A program made the position numbers and the translations under genes. From RYN-122 sp963761655 (GTDB lineage: Bacteria > Actinomycetota > Actinomycetes > Mycobacteriales > SCTD01), in assembly GCA_963761655.1 (NCBI GenBank), contig CAVXHI010000010.1:1-64000 (forward strand): a stretch of DNA of 64,000 nucleotides, written 5' to 3'. Position 1 is the stretch's first letter; every line of letters begins with the position of its first letter. The notes below the pieces were generated by a model. That model worked only from the letters and a program-made list of their open reading frames with translations, did not search any database and was not told where the DNA came from. Of the stretch, positions 25,945 through 34,486 are shown in pieces.

Positions 25945-27284
25945 TAGCGGTCCACTCCACCCATGACGGGGTCGATGCTGGCGATCGCGGCGATCGCGTC
26001 GGACAGCAGCCCGCCCTCGCACGTGGCGGGGACGGCCTGCAGGTTCACGAAGCTGGGGTCGCGCACGTGGACGCGGTACGGCCGGGTGCCGCCGTCGCTG
26101 ACCACGTGCATGCCGAGCTCGCCACGGGGCGCCTCGATCGGGACGTAGACCTGGCCGGGCGGGACCCGGAAGCCCTCGGTGACCAGCTTGAAGTGGTGGA
26201 TCAGGGCCTCCATGGAGGTGCCCATGATCTTCTTCACGTGGTCGAGCGACTGACCCATGCCGTCGCTGCCGATGGCCAGCTGGGCGGGCCAGGCGATCTT
26301 GGTGTCCTCGACCATGACCGGCCCGGGGACCAGCTTGTCGAGCGCCTGCTCGATGAGCTTCAGGGACTCGTGGATCTCCTGCACGCGCACGGTGAAGCGG
26401 CCCCAGCCGTCGCCGGTGGTCGCCGTCGGGACGTCGAAGTCGTAGCCCTCGTAGCCGCAGTACGGCTCGACCTTGCGCAGGTCCCAGGCCAGGCCGGCGC
26501 TGCGCAGCACCGGACCGGTGACGCCGAGCGCGATGCAGCCCTGCAGGTCCAGGCTGGCCACGGCCTGCAGCCGCTTCTGCCAGATCGGGTTGCCGGTGAG
26601 CAGCGCCTCGACGCCGCCGAGCCGGTCGCGCAGGGTCTGCACGAGGTCGCGCACCTTCTCGACCGCGCCGGGCGGGAGGTCCTGCGCCACCCCGCCGGGG
26701 CGGACGTAGGCGTGGTTCATCCGGAGACCGGTGATCATCTCCAGCGCGTCGAGCACGAGCTCGCGCTCGCGGAAGCTGTTCGTCATGGCGGTCAGGGCGC
26801 CGAGCTCGAGCCCGCCGGTGGCGAGCGCCACCAGGTGGCTGGAGATGCGCGTCAGCTCCATGGTCAGCACGCGGATGACCGTGGCGCGCTCCGGCACCTC
26901 GATGCCGAGCAGCTTCTCGACCGCGAGGCAGTACGCCGTCTCCTGGAAGATCGGCGACAGGTAGTCCATGCGCGTCACGAAGGTGACGCCCTGGACCCAG
27001 TTGCGGTACTCGAGGTTCTTCTCGATGCCGGTGTGCAGGTAGCCGATGGCCACGCGCGCCTGGGTGACCGTCTCGCCCTCGAGCTCGAGCACGAGGCGGA
27101 GCACGCCGTGGGTGGACGGGTGCTGCGGGCCGAGGTTGACGACCATGCGCTGGTCGCCGTCGGAGTCGGCGAGGAGCTGGTCCCAGTCGCCACCGGTGAC
27201 GGTGTAGACCTTGCCCTCGGTGGTGCGGCGCTCGCCCGCGGTGCGGGTCTGCTCGTCGGGGGCGGTGTCGTCGAGGATGCTCAT
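25944..27284 (-). CDS. nuoD: NADH-quinone oxidoreductase subunit D
   Basis: A 446-residue 49-kDa subunit forming the quinone-reduction site with NuoB. Conserved GPQHPSTHGVLR near the N-terminus, YLHTGIEK and MDYLSP are present. ATG 27284 overlaps the nuoC stop by one base. An N-terminal extension of about 48 residues precedes the family core. Confidence 0.97.
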   Translation of the reverse strand: MSILDDTAPDEQTRTAGERRTTEGKVYTVTGGDWDQLLADSDGDQRMVVNLGPQHPSTHGVLRLVLELEGETVTQARVAIGYLHTGIEKNLEYRNWVQGVTFVTRMDYLSPIFQETAYCLAVEKLLGIEVPERATVIRVLTMELTRISSHLVALATGGLELGALTAMTNSFRERELVLDALEMITGLRMNHAYVRPGGVAQDLPPGAVEKVRDLVQTLRDRLGGVEALLTGNPIWQKRLQAVASLDLQGCIALGVTGPVLRSAGLAWDLRKVEPYCGYEGYDFDVPTATTGDGWGRFTVRVQEIHESLKLIEQALDKLVPGPVMVEDTKIAWPAQLAIGSDGMGQSLDHVKKIMGTSMEALIHHFKLVTEGFRVPPGQVYVPIEAPRGELGMHVVSDGGTRPYRVHVRDPSFVNLQAVPATCEGGLLSDAIAAIASIDPVMGGVDR

Positions 27285-27901
27285 CAGGCGTAGGCCCTTC
27301 GCTCGTCCGGCGGCGGGATCTGCGCGCCCTTGTACTCGACCGGCACGCCGCCGAGGGGGTAGTCCTTGCGCTGCGGGTGCCCCTGCCAGTCGTCCGGCAT
27401 GAGGATGCGCGTCAGACCCGGGTGCCCGTCGAAGACGATCCCGAACATGTCCCACGCCTCGCGCTCGTGGAAGTCGGCCGTCGGGTAGACGCCGGTCACG
27501 GTCTGGACGTGGGGGTGCTCGACGGTCACCGCGGTCTCGAGCCGGATCCGTCGCCGGTAGGTCATGGACGTCAGGTGGTAGACGACGTGCAGCCGCTCGT
27601 CCTGGGCCGGGTAGTCGACGCCGGAGACGCTGGAGCAGAGCTCGTAGCGGAGGTCGGCGTCGTCGCGCAGAGCCTGGCAGACCTCGGCCACGCGCTCGGG
27701 CGCGACGTGGAGCGTGAGCTCGCCGCGGTCGACGACGACCCGCAGGACGGCGTCGGAGAACGACGGGTAGGCGGCCTCGAGGGCGTCGACGGTCTCGTCG
27801 AACGTGCCGCCGAAGGGGCGCGGCGAGGACACCGGCGCCGGCCGGGTGCGGACCAGGCCGCTGAAGCCGCTGGTGTCGCCGCCGAACGTGGCGCCGAACA
27901 T
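27284..27901 (-). CDS. nuoC: NADH-quinone oxidoreductase subunit C (start uncertain)
   Basis: 205 residues from ATG 27901, with the family signature HEREAWDMFGIVFDGHPGL and PLGGVPVEY at the end. The only in-frame ATG or GTG is this one, but the frame stays open up to 28156, just past the nuoB stop. Those 85 extra codons read TEPAGRPVAADG and so on, the style of extension seen in actinobacterial NuoC. Removing one T of the pair at 28156-28157 would create GTG-ACC-GAG overlapping the nuoB stop by 4 bases. The true protein is therefore probably about 290 residues. Confidence 0.92.
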   Translation of the reverse strand: MFGATFGGDTSGFSGLVRTRPAPVSSPRPFGGTFDETVDALEAAYPSFSDAVLRVVVDRGELTLHVAPERVAEVCQALRDDADLRYELCSSVSGVDYPAQDERLHVVYHLTSMTYRRRIRLETAVTVEHPHVQTVTGVYPTADFHEREAWDMFGIVFDGHPGLTRILMPDDWQGHPQRKDYPLGGVPVEYKGAQIPPPDERRAYA

Positions 27902-28156
27902 GTCGCTGCCGGGCCTGACCGGGGCGGCCGGGGCAGCGATCGCGCTGGCCAGCGGGGACGGGGCGAGGGTGGCCGCCTTCCCGTCGCCGGTCTCGCTCGG
28001 GGTGTCGGTGCGGGCGTCGGGGTCGGTGCTGACGTTGCCCGCCGACGCCGAGACCGAGGACGCGCCGGCCGCGGTGAGGACGTCGGTGCTGGGGTCCTGG
28101 CCCTGGCCGGTCGGCAGGACGCCGTCGGCCGCGACCGGACGGCCGGCCGGCTCGGT

Positions 28157-28747
28157 TCACGCGCGCTCCTTGATGCCGGCGGCCCGGTGCGCCTTCTTGC
28201 CCTCGGGCGTGTAGCGCTGGCTGGACGCGACGAGCTCGCGGGGGGCGTAGTCCGGCTCGAGGCGCCGGCGGGCGTTGATGCCCAGCGGCTCGTCCATGAT
28301 CTTGTCGTGGAGCTTGAGGATGGCGTCCATGAGCATCTCCGGCCGCGGCGGGCAGCCCGGGAGGTACATGTCGACCGGGACGATGTGGTCGACGCCCTGG
28401 ACGATCGCGTAGTTGTTGAACATGCCGCCGCTGCTGGCGCAGACGCCCATCGCGATGACCCACTTGGGCTCGGGCATCTGGTCGTAGATCTGCCGCACGA
28501 CCGGCGCCATCTTCTGGCTCACCCGGCCCGCGACGATCATCAGGTCGGCCTGCCGCGGCGACGGCCGGAAGACCTCCATGCCGAAGCGGGCGAGGTCGTA
28601 GCGGCCGGCGCCGGTGGCCATCATCTCGATGGCGCAGCAGGCCAGGCCGAACGTCGCCGGCCAGAGCGAGCTCTTGCGCGACCAGTTCACGACCTTCTCG
28701 ACGCTGGTGAGCATCACCCCGGAGGGGAGCTTCTCCTCGAGACCCAT
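28157..28747 (-). CDS. nuoB: NADH-quinone oxidoreductase subunit B
   Basis: A 196-residue subunit holding cluster N2. Ligands are seen in GLACCAIEMM, AMGVCASSGG and LPGCPPRPE. The C-terminal tail of about 40 basic residues is typical of actinobacteria. A paralog lacking this tail lies at 11786-12286. Confidence 0.97.
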   Translation of the reverse strand: MGLEEKLPSGVMLTSVEKVVNWSRKSSLWPATFGLACCAIEMMATGAGRYDLARFGMEVFRPSPRQADLMIVAGRVSQKMAPVVRQIYDQMPEPKWVIAMGVCASSGGMFNNYAIVQGVDHIVPVDMYLPGCPPRPEMLMDAILKLHDKIMDEPLGINARRRLEPDYAPRELVASSQRYTPEGKKAHRAAGIKERA

Positions 28748-28787
28748 GGTCAGACCGCCTTCAGATCGCCGTGCAGGGGGGCGTGCA

Positions 28788-29150
28788 TCAGTCCCACTCG
28801 AGGCCGCCGCGGCGCCAGACGTAGGCGTAGGCGGCGAAGACGGTGAGGATGAACAGGAACATCTCGACCAGGCCGAAGACCCCGAGCTGGTCGAACGCGA
28901 CCGCCCAGGGGTACAGGAAGACGATCTCGATGTCGAAGACGATGAAGAGCATCGCCGTGAGGTAGAACTTGATCGGGAACTTGCCGCCGCCGACGGGCTG
29001 CGGGGTCGGGGCGATCCCGCACTCGTAGGCGTCGCGCTTGGCCCGGTTGTAGCGCTTGGGGCCGGTGATGCTGGCCGCGCCGACCGAGAAGCCGGCGAAG
29101 CCGAGCGCGAGCACGAACAGGACGAGCACCGGCACGTAGTTGTTCAGCAC
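28788..29150 (-). CDS. nuoA: NADH-quinone oxidoreductase subunit A
   Basis: A 120-residue three-helix membrane subunit with the conserved YECGI loop (the quinone-gate cysteine), KFYLTAMLFIVFDIEIVFLYPWA and a C-terminal WRRGGLEWD. GTG 29150 has a GGAGGA ribosome-binding site 4 bases upstream. It is the first nuo gene; only 72 bases separate it from the MenJ-like gene, so nuo may be partly read through from menG. Confidence 0.96.
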   Translation of the reverse strand: MLNNYVPVLVLFVLALGFAGFSVGAASITGPKRYNRAKRDAYECGIAPTPQPVGGGKFPIKFYLTAMLFIVFDIEIVFLYPWAVAFDQLGVFGLVEMFLFILTVFAAYAYVWRRGGLEWD

Positions 29151-29222
29151 GGGGTCCTCCTGGACGTGTTCGGGATCGAGCGGCAGCCCGGAGCAGCCTA
29201 CGTGGGCCGGCTCAGGCGGAGG

Positions 29223-30485
29223 TCACGCGGCGGGGGCGACCTTCGCCAGGCCGTTGATCAGCCGGTCGAGGGCGTCGCCGCCGCGCGGGTCGGTGAGGTT
29301 CGCGAGCAGCTTCAGCGTGAACTTCATCAGCAGCGGCCGGGGCAGGCCGTGCTGGGTGGCCAGCCGCATGACCTCGGGGTTGCCGATGAGGTGCACGAAG
29401 ACGCGGCCGAGCGTGTAGTAGCCGCCGTACCGGGCCTTGAGCGCGGACGGGTAGGCCTGCAGGGCCTTCTCGCGCAGCGGGCCCTCGGGCCGGGACAGCG
29501 CCTGCGCGGCGACCTCGGCGGCGAGCCGCCCGGTCTCCATCGCGTAGGCGATGCCCTCGCCGTTGAAGGGGTTGACCGCACCGCCGGCGTCGCCGACGAG
29601 CATGAGGCCCCGCGTGTAGTGCGGCTGCCGGTTGAAGCCCATCGGCAGCGCCCCGCCGCGGACCGGCCCGGTCGCGAACTCCTCCGTGAACTGCCACTCC
29701 TCCGGCATGGAGGCGGTCCAGCGGTGCAGCAGGTCCTTGTAGTTCGTGTCCTGCCACGCGGTGGTGGTGTTGAGGATGCCGAGGCCGACGTTGCTCGTGC
29801 CGTCGCCGACGCCGAAGACCCAGCCGTAGCCGGGGAGCAGCTCGCCCGTGGGCGTGCGCAGCTCCAGCCAGGACTCGAGCATGTCGTCGTCGGAGCGCGG
29901 GCTCGTGAAGTAGCGCCGGACGGCGACACCCATCGGGCGGTCGTCGCGCTTCTCGATGCCCTCGCCGAGCGCGAGCCGGGCGCTGACGCCGTCGGCGGCG
30001 ATGACCAGCGGCGCGCGGTAGGTGGTCTCGGTCTTCTCCGGCCCGACCTTCGCGGTGACGCCGACCACGCGGCCGGCCGCGTCCTTGACCGCCCCGGTGA
30101 CGGTGGTGTGCTCCTGCAGGCGGGCGCCGGCCTTCTGCGCCTGGCGGGCGAGCAGCTCGTCGAAGTCCAGGCGCGGGCGCACCAGCCCGTACGGCGGGTA
30201 GCTGGCGAGCTCGGGCCAGGGCAGCTCGATCCGCATGCCGCCGCCGAGGATGCGCAGGCCGTGGTTGCGGATGAAGCCGTTGGCCTCGGACGTGTCGATG
30301 CCCATGTCGACGAGGGACTTCACCGCGCGGGGGGTGAGCCCGTCGCCGCAGACCTTCTCCCGCGGGAACCCCGTCTTCTCGAGCAGCAGGACGTCGAGGC
30401 CGGTCTGGGCGAGGGCGTGCGCGGTGGCCGAGCCCCCGGGGCCGGCGCCGACGACGACGACGTCCGCGTCCTGGAGGCTGGTCAT
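29223..30485 (-). CDS. menJ: Geranylgeranyl reductase-family flavoprotein, MenJ-like menaquinone reductase
   Basis: This 420-residue FAD-dependent oxidoreductase has the Rossmann motif GAGPGG (residues 13-18), the KVCGDGLTP signature of geranylgeranyl reductases and LVGDAGGAVNPFNGEG for FAD ribityl binding. In mycobacteria MenJ saturates one isoprene unit of menaquinone. Position between menG and nuoA supports the same role here. The start is ATG 30485; an in-frame GTG two codons earlier is possible. Archaeal-type lipid reduction is an alternative but fits this organism less well. Confidence 0.82.
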   Translation of the reverse strand: MTSLQDADVVVVGAGPGGSATAHALAQTGLDVLLLEKTGFPREKVCGDGLTPRAVKSLVDMGIDTSEANGFIRNHGLRILGGGMRIELPWPELASYPPYGLVRPRLDFDELLARQAQKAGARLQEHTTVTGAVKDAAGRVVGVTAKVGPEKTETTYRAPLVIAADGVSARLALGEGIEKRDDRPMGVAVRRYFTSPRSDDDMLESWLELRTPTGELLPGYGWVFGVGDGTSNVGLGILNTTTAWQDTNYKDLLHRWTASMPEEWQFTEEFATGPVRGGALPMGFNRQPHYTRGLMLVGDAGGAVNPFNGEGIAYAMETGRLAAEVAAQALSRPEGPLREKALQAYPSALKARYGGYYTLGRVFVHLIGNPEVMRLATQHGLPRPLLMKFTLKLLANLTDPRGGDALDRLINGLAKVAPAA

Positions 30486-30509
30486 GGTCACGATGCTAGG
30501 TCCGCGGGG

Positions 30510-31202
30510 TCAGGGCCGCACGCCGCGGTGCAGCGCCACGATGCCGCCCGTCAGGTCGCGCCACGCCACCTGCGACCAGCCGGCGACGGCGAGGTCGCCC
30601 GCCAGCTCGGCCTGCTGCGGCCAGGCCCGGATCGACTCGGCCAGGTAGACGTACGCCGCGGGGTCGCTGCTGACCCTCGTGGCGATCGCGGGGAGCGCCC
30701 GCATGAGGTAGTTGACGTAGACCGTGCGGAACGGCGCCCAGACCGGCGAGCTGAACTCGCAGACCACCAGGCGCCCCCCGGGGCGGGTCACCCGGAGCAG
30801 CTCGCGCAGGGCGAGGTCGCGGTCGGCGGTGTTGCGCAGGCCGAACGAGATGGTGACGGCGTCGAAGGAGGCGTCCCGGAAGGGCAGCCGCAGGGCGTCG
30901 CCCGCGACCAGCTCCACCCCCTCGTGCCCGGCCGCCCGGCCGACCCTCAGCATCCCGAGCGAGAAGTCGCACCCGACGACGTCGGCGCCGGTGCGGGCGA
31001 GCGCCGCGCTGCTGGTGGCGGTGCCGGCAGCGAGGTCGAGGACCCGCTCCCCCGGCTGCAGGTCGAGCGCCTCGTTGACGGCGGTCCGCCAGGTGCGGTC
31101 GAGCCCGAGCGACAGCACCGTGTTGGTGCGGTCGTACTTCGGCGCGACCTCGTCGAACATCGCGGCGACGTCGGACGGCTGCTTGTCGAGCTGTGCCCTC
31201 AT
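30510..31202 (-). CDS. menG: Demethylmenaquinone methyltransferase
   Basis: A 230-residue UbiE/COQ5-family SAM methyltransferase. Motif I reads VLDLAAGTAT, and the family block ITISFGLRNTADRDLAL is nearly complete. It performs the last step of menaquinone synthesis, C-methylation of demethylmenaquinone. ATG 31202 is chosen because the family N-terminus DVAAMFDEVAPKYDRTN follows directly; the upstream extension runs into the divergent promoter region. The next gene on this strand is menJ. Confidence 0.94.
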   Translation of the reverse strand: MRAQLDKQPSDVAAMFDEVAPKYDRTNTVLSLGLDRTWRTAVNEALDLQPGERVLDLAAGTATSSAALARTGADVVGCDFSLGMLRVGRAAGHEGVELVAGDALRLPFRDASFDAVTISFGLRNTADRDLALRELLRVTRPGGRLVVCEFSSPVWAPFRTVYVNYLMRALPAIATRVSSDPAAYVYLAESIRAWPQQAELAGDLAVAGWSQVAWRDLTGGIVALHRGVRP

Positions 31203-31282
31203 GGAGCCAGTGTCCCAGGGTTGGCGTGCGACTGCCGGACAGGGGAAGATCGACGGCGGCACCACCCCTACCTGGAGGTCAC
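31203..31282. promoter_or_regulatory. Divergent intergenic region between menG and the peptide cassette
   Basis: These 80 bases separate the menG start (minus strand) from the small acidic peptide gene (plus strand) and must hold promoters for both. The plus-strand ribosome-binding site TGGAGG lies at 31272-31277. I see no clear -35/-10 pair or operator. Confidence 0.4.
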
Positions 31283-31495
31283 ATGACGCTGCGCGACGAG
31301 GACATCACCACCACGACGGCCACCGCTCCCGGCGGCGACGCCGACCAGGGCGACAGCAACGAGACCCAGGTCGACCCCGCGGGCGTCGACCCGGCCGGCA
31401 CGGACCCGGGCAGCGGCGGCGACGCCGACTCCGGCGACAGCAACGAGACCCAGGTCGACCCCGCGGGCGTCGACCCGGCCGGCGTCGACAACTGA
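31283..31495 (+). CDS. Small acidic peptide with internal duplication, candidate RiPP precursor
   Basis: This encodes 70 residues from ATG 31283, preceded by a good GGAGG ribosome-binding site. The N-terminus MTLRDEDITTTT looks like a leader. A Gly-Gly at residues 17-18 precedes two near-identical units (residues 17-39 and 45-67), each GGDADxGDSNETQVDPAG plus VDPAG. The peptide has no Cys, His, Lys or aromatic residue and is dominated by Asp, Gly, Thr, Ala and Val. The cupin oxygenase frame opens at its stop codon, and a ferredoxin-like gene follows, so it is most simply the substrate peptide of a modification cassette. Function is inferred from context only; a small acidic structural protein is the alternative. 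Confidence 0.7.
   Translation: MTLRDEDITTTTATAPGGDADQGDSNETQVDPAGVDPAGTDPGSGGDADSGDSNETQVDPAGVDPAGVDN
31331..31483. repeat. Direct repeat inside the peptide gene (two 69-bp copies, period 84 bp)
   Basis: 31331-31399 and 31415-31483 are nearly identical at DNA level; the main difference is the codon giving Gln in the first and Ser in the second. Even synonymous positions agree, so the duplication is recent or kept uniform by gene conversion. Confidence 0.9.
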
Positions 31496-32692
31496 GCGGC
31501 TCCTCCCGAGCGCCCCTGACCTCCGGGTCGGGGGCGCTCGCCCGCTGCACGGCCGTCTCCCCCGACGTCTTCGCCGCGGAGCACTGGTCGCGCACCCCGC
31601 TGCTGACCCGCAGCAAGGAGCTCCCGCAGGGCTTCACCGACCTGCTGTCCGTCGACGACGTCGACGAGCTGGTCGCGGAGCGTGCCCTGCGTGAGCCCTT
31701 CTTCCGCACGGTCCGCGAGGGCGGCGGCCTCCCTCTGCCGGTCCGCACGGCCACGGCGGGAGCGCGCCGGATCGGCGACCTCGTCGACGCCCCCCGCCTG
31801 GCCTCCCAGCACGCCGACGGCGCCACCCTCGTCCTGCAGTCGCTGCACCGCATGCACCCGCCCGTGGGCCGGTTCTGCCGCGCGCTCGCCGCCGAGCTCG
31901 GCCACCCGACGCAGTGCAACGCCTACGTCACCCCTGCCGGCGACGCCCAGGGCTTCGACTTCCACCACGACACCCACGACGTGTTCGTCCTGCAGGTCTC
32001 GGGCCGCAAGCGCTGGGTCGTGCACGAGCCGGTGCTGCGCCTGCCGCTGCCGTCGCAGGCCCGCTCCGGCGCGTCGCTGGTGGCGGAGGGTGCGGAGCCG
32101 CTGCTGGACGTCGAGCTCGAGGCGGGCGACTGCCTGTACCTCCCGCGCGGGTACGTCCACGCGGCGCTGACCACCGACGAGCACTCCGTCCACCTGACCG
32201 TCGGGGTGCTGTCGACGACCTGGTTCGACGTCCTGTCCGACGCGCTGGCCCTGGCGAAGGACGAGGAGGCCTTCCGCGACGCCCTCCCCGTGCAGCCGCG
32301 GGGCGCCGTCGCCGCGTCCCTGCCCGACCTGCTCCGCCAGGCGGCGTCGTTCCTCGAGGGCCTCGACGTCGACCGCCTGGCCGGCGCCGTCGACCGCCGG
32401 CTCGCCGGGGCGGTGCAGCCCGAGCCGGTGCGCCTGCTCGCCACCGCGGCCGCCGTGAAGGACCTCGCGCCGTCGACCCCGGTGCGACCCCGGACCGGGA
32501 CGGTCGAGGGCACCAGCGTGCGGCTCCCGGACCGCACCGTCGCCTTCCCGGCGTCGTGCGGGCCGGCCCTCGAGCGCGCGCTGTCCGGACCCGGCGACCG
32601 TGGCGGACCTCGCGCTCGGGGAGCTCGACGAGGACGACGCCGTCGTGCTCGCCCGGAGGCTGCTGCGCGAGGGCGTGCTGCTCCCCGCATGA
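31492..32692 (+). CDS. Cupin/JmjC-type Fe(II)/2-oxoglutarate oxygenase (ribosomal-oxygenase family), frameshifted near the 3' end
   Basis: This belongs to the Cupin_4 (YcfD/MINA53/NO66) oxygenase family. The iron triad is complete: His158 and Asp160 in FHHDTHDVFVLQ, and His223 in PRGYVHAAL (numbered from the CTG at 31492). GRKRWVVHEP fits the 2-oxoglutarate side. Relatives hydroxylate Arg, His or other residues in proteins or peptides. No ATG, GTG or TTG exists in this frame between the peptide stop and the domain, so a CTG overlapping that stop is the likeliest start. The final 34 codons (TVADLALGELDEDDAV to the stop at 32692) are in the next frame; one extra C at 32590-32592 explains this. 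Confidence 0.82.
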
Positions 32693-32702
32693 GGTGTCCC
32701 GC

Positions 32703-33581
32703 ATGAGCACCGCCCCGATCTGCTCCGACTCCTCGCGTGCCCGTGACGAGCCGCTCGTCGCCACGGCCAGCCGGGTCGAGCGCTGGCTGCTGGTCGAGCA
32801 CCCCGGGCCGTGGGGGCCGGAGAGCGTGCCGTCGTCGCGGATGGAGCTGCACGTCGCGAAGCGGCTGGCGGAGCTGGCGGCCGCGGGCGCGGCCCGGCTG
32901 CTCCTGGTCCGCCGGCACCGCGACGAGGAGGTCGGCGAGGACGGTCGCTGGGTGTTCGCCGTCGACAGCCGCCCCGGCTCCGAGCAGGTCCGGGCCCGCC
33001 ACGTCGACGACGACGCCGAGCTGCTCGACCTCGCGCCCTGGCAGGACCCGTCCGGGTGGGACGTCGTCGAGGCACCGCTCTACCTCGTGTGCACGCACGG
33101 CCGGAAGGACCGGTGCTGCGCCGTGCGGGGCCGTCCCGTGGCGCACGCCCTGTCGGCGGCCCGGCCCGGGCAGGTCTGGGAGAGCAGCCACCTCGGTGGC
33201 GACCGGTTCGCCCCCAACCTCGTCGTCCTGCCCGAGGGCCTCTACGTCGGGCGGGTGGAGGCTCCCGACGTCGTCGCTGTCGTGGACGCCCTGGAGGCCG
33301 GGCAGCTGCCGGACGGGCTCGTCCGCGGGCGCAGCAGCCTGCCGCTCCCCGTGCAGGCCGCCCAGCACTTCGCCCGGTCGGCGTCGGGGCGGCTCGGGGT
33401 CGACGACCTCGCGCCGGTCCGGCAGGAGGGCGTCGAGCGCGACGTCTGGAAGGTGGTCCTCGGTGGGGCGCCCGAGGTGGAGGTCCTCGTCCGGTACGTC
33501 CGCGACGGCGTCCCCGAGGTGCTGTCCTGCGGCGACCCCGCCAAGGTCGCCCCCGGCTGGTCGCTGGTGTCGCTCGCCTAG
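32703..33581 (+). CDS. Sucrase/ferredoxin-like protein (thioredoxin-fold ferredoxin)
   Basis: A 292-residue Suc_Fer-like protein. The signature CTHGRKDRCCAVRGRP (Cys130, Cys138 and Cys139) and ESSHLGGDRFAPNLVVLPEG are typical of this family, whose fold resembles thioredoxin-like [2Fe-2S] ferredoxins. Cys7 and a late cysteine (VLSCGD) may complete a cluster. A GAGGTG ribosome-binding site precedes ATG 32703, which starts 10 bases after the oxygenase stop. In context it could supply electrons to keep the oxygenase iron reduced. Family members have no firmly assigned reaction, so this role is inference. Confidence 0.78.
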   Translation: MSTAPICSDSSRARDEPLVATASRVERWLLVEHPGPWGPESVPSSRMELHVAKRLAELAAAGAARLLLVRRHRDEEVGEDGRWVFAVDSRPGSEQVRARHVDDDAELLDLAPWQDPSGWDVVEAPLYLVCTHGRKDRCCAVRGRPVAHALSAARPGQVWESSHLGGDRFAPNLVVLPEGLYVGRVEAPDVVAVVDALEAGQLPDGLVRGRSSLPLPVQAAQHFARSASGRLGVDDLAPVRQEGVERDVWKVVLGGAPEVEVLVRYVRDGVPEVLSCGDPAKVAPGWSLVSLA

Positions 33582-34390
33582 AGCCCGTTCAGGTGCTGGG
33601 CGCTCTCGGCCCGGCGGACCAGGACACCGACGCGCGTGTCGCGGTCGGGCGAGGTGAGCAGCGGGACCCCGCCGAGGCTCGACTCGGTCAGCGCGATCTC
33701 GGCCCGGCCGACGACCAGGGCGGTGATCGCCACCGAGAAGTCGAGAGTGACCCCGGGCGCCGACACCGCGCCCGCGTAGGCGAACCGGGCGGCGCCGTCG
33801 GCCCCCTCCGGCTTGGTCGTGGGCACCCGGGAGAAGCCGCCGGAGATGCTGACGCCCGCGGTCTCGGGGTCGTCGGTGAACGACGTCAGGACGGCCTTGT
33901 CCAGGCAGGGCAGCAGTGACGGCGAGGTCAGGGCGGCGAAGTCCTTGCGGGCCTCGGCGGCCCGGGCCACGACCTCGGTCGCGCTCTCCACGCCCAGGCC
34001 GACGTCGTCGGTGCCCTTGCCGAAGGTGGGCGAGCTGAAGGAGGCCAGCACCGTCGAGGCGCCCTCCGCGAGGCACGCGTCGAACGGGTCGTCCTCGTCG
34101 GCCGCCGCCGGGGAGGCGTCCTCGTCGCCGTCCTCGACCTTCCTGAGCACCGGGACGTCGGTCGCCTACAGCACGACGGCCTCGGCGATCGCCTGCGCGC
34201 GGGAGCTCGTCAGCGGGACCTCGGCGGCCGGGCTCGGACGGGGGCTCGGACTGGGGCTCGGCGACGGCGCGGGCGAGGGTGACGAGGCGGCCGGCGCGGC
34301 GGAGGTGTCGGGCTCGTCGTCCCCGCCGCACCCGGTGAGAGCGGTGCAGAGCAGGGCGGAGAGCAGCAGGGCGGTGGGACGGACGGCCAC
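33578..34390 (-). pseudogene. Secreted lipoprotein interrupted by an in-frame amber codon
   Basis: The gene starts with GTG 34390 behind a CAGGAG ribosome-binding site. It encodes a signal peptide ending in the lipobox LTGC, a Ser/Pro-rich spacer, and then SRAQAIAEAVVL followed by TAG at 34166-34168. The same frame continues without break (ATDVPVLRKVED) for another 190 codons to a stop at 33578. A CAG-to-TAG change would explain the interruption and give a 270-residue lipoprotein. Either the gene is truly inactivated or this is a base-call error. No known domain is recognised in the mature part. It overlaps the ferredoxin-like gene end by 4 bases on the opposite strand. Confidence 0.7.
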
Positions 34391-34486
34391 GGGGGCTCCT
34401 GGGGCAGGGGAGCGGGCGGGATCGACACATACTGCCCCTGCCGCCCGGCCGCTGTCAGGCCGTCGGACCACCCCCAGGAGGAGCCC

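Noticed and set aside
31283..31495. Lanthipeptide, thiopeptide or lasso precursor
   Set aside because: There is no cysteine or lysine in the peptide and no dehydratase, cyclase, YcaO or lasso cyclase gene nearby.
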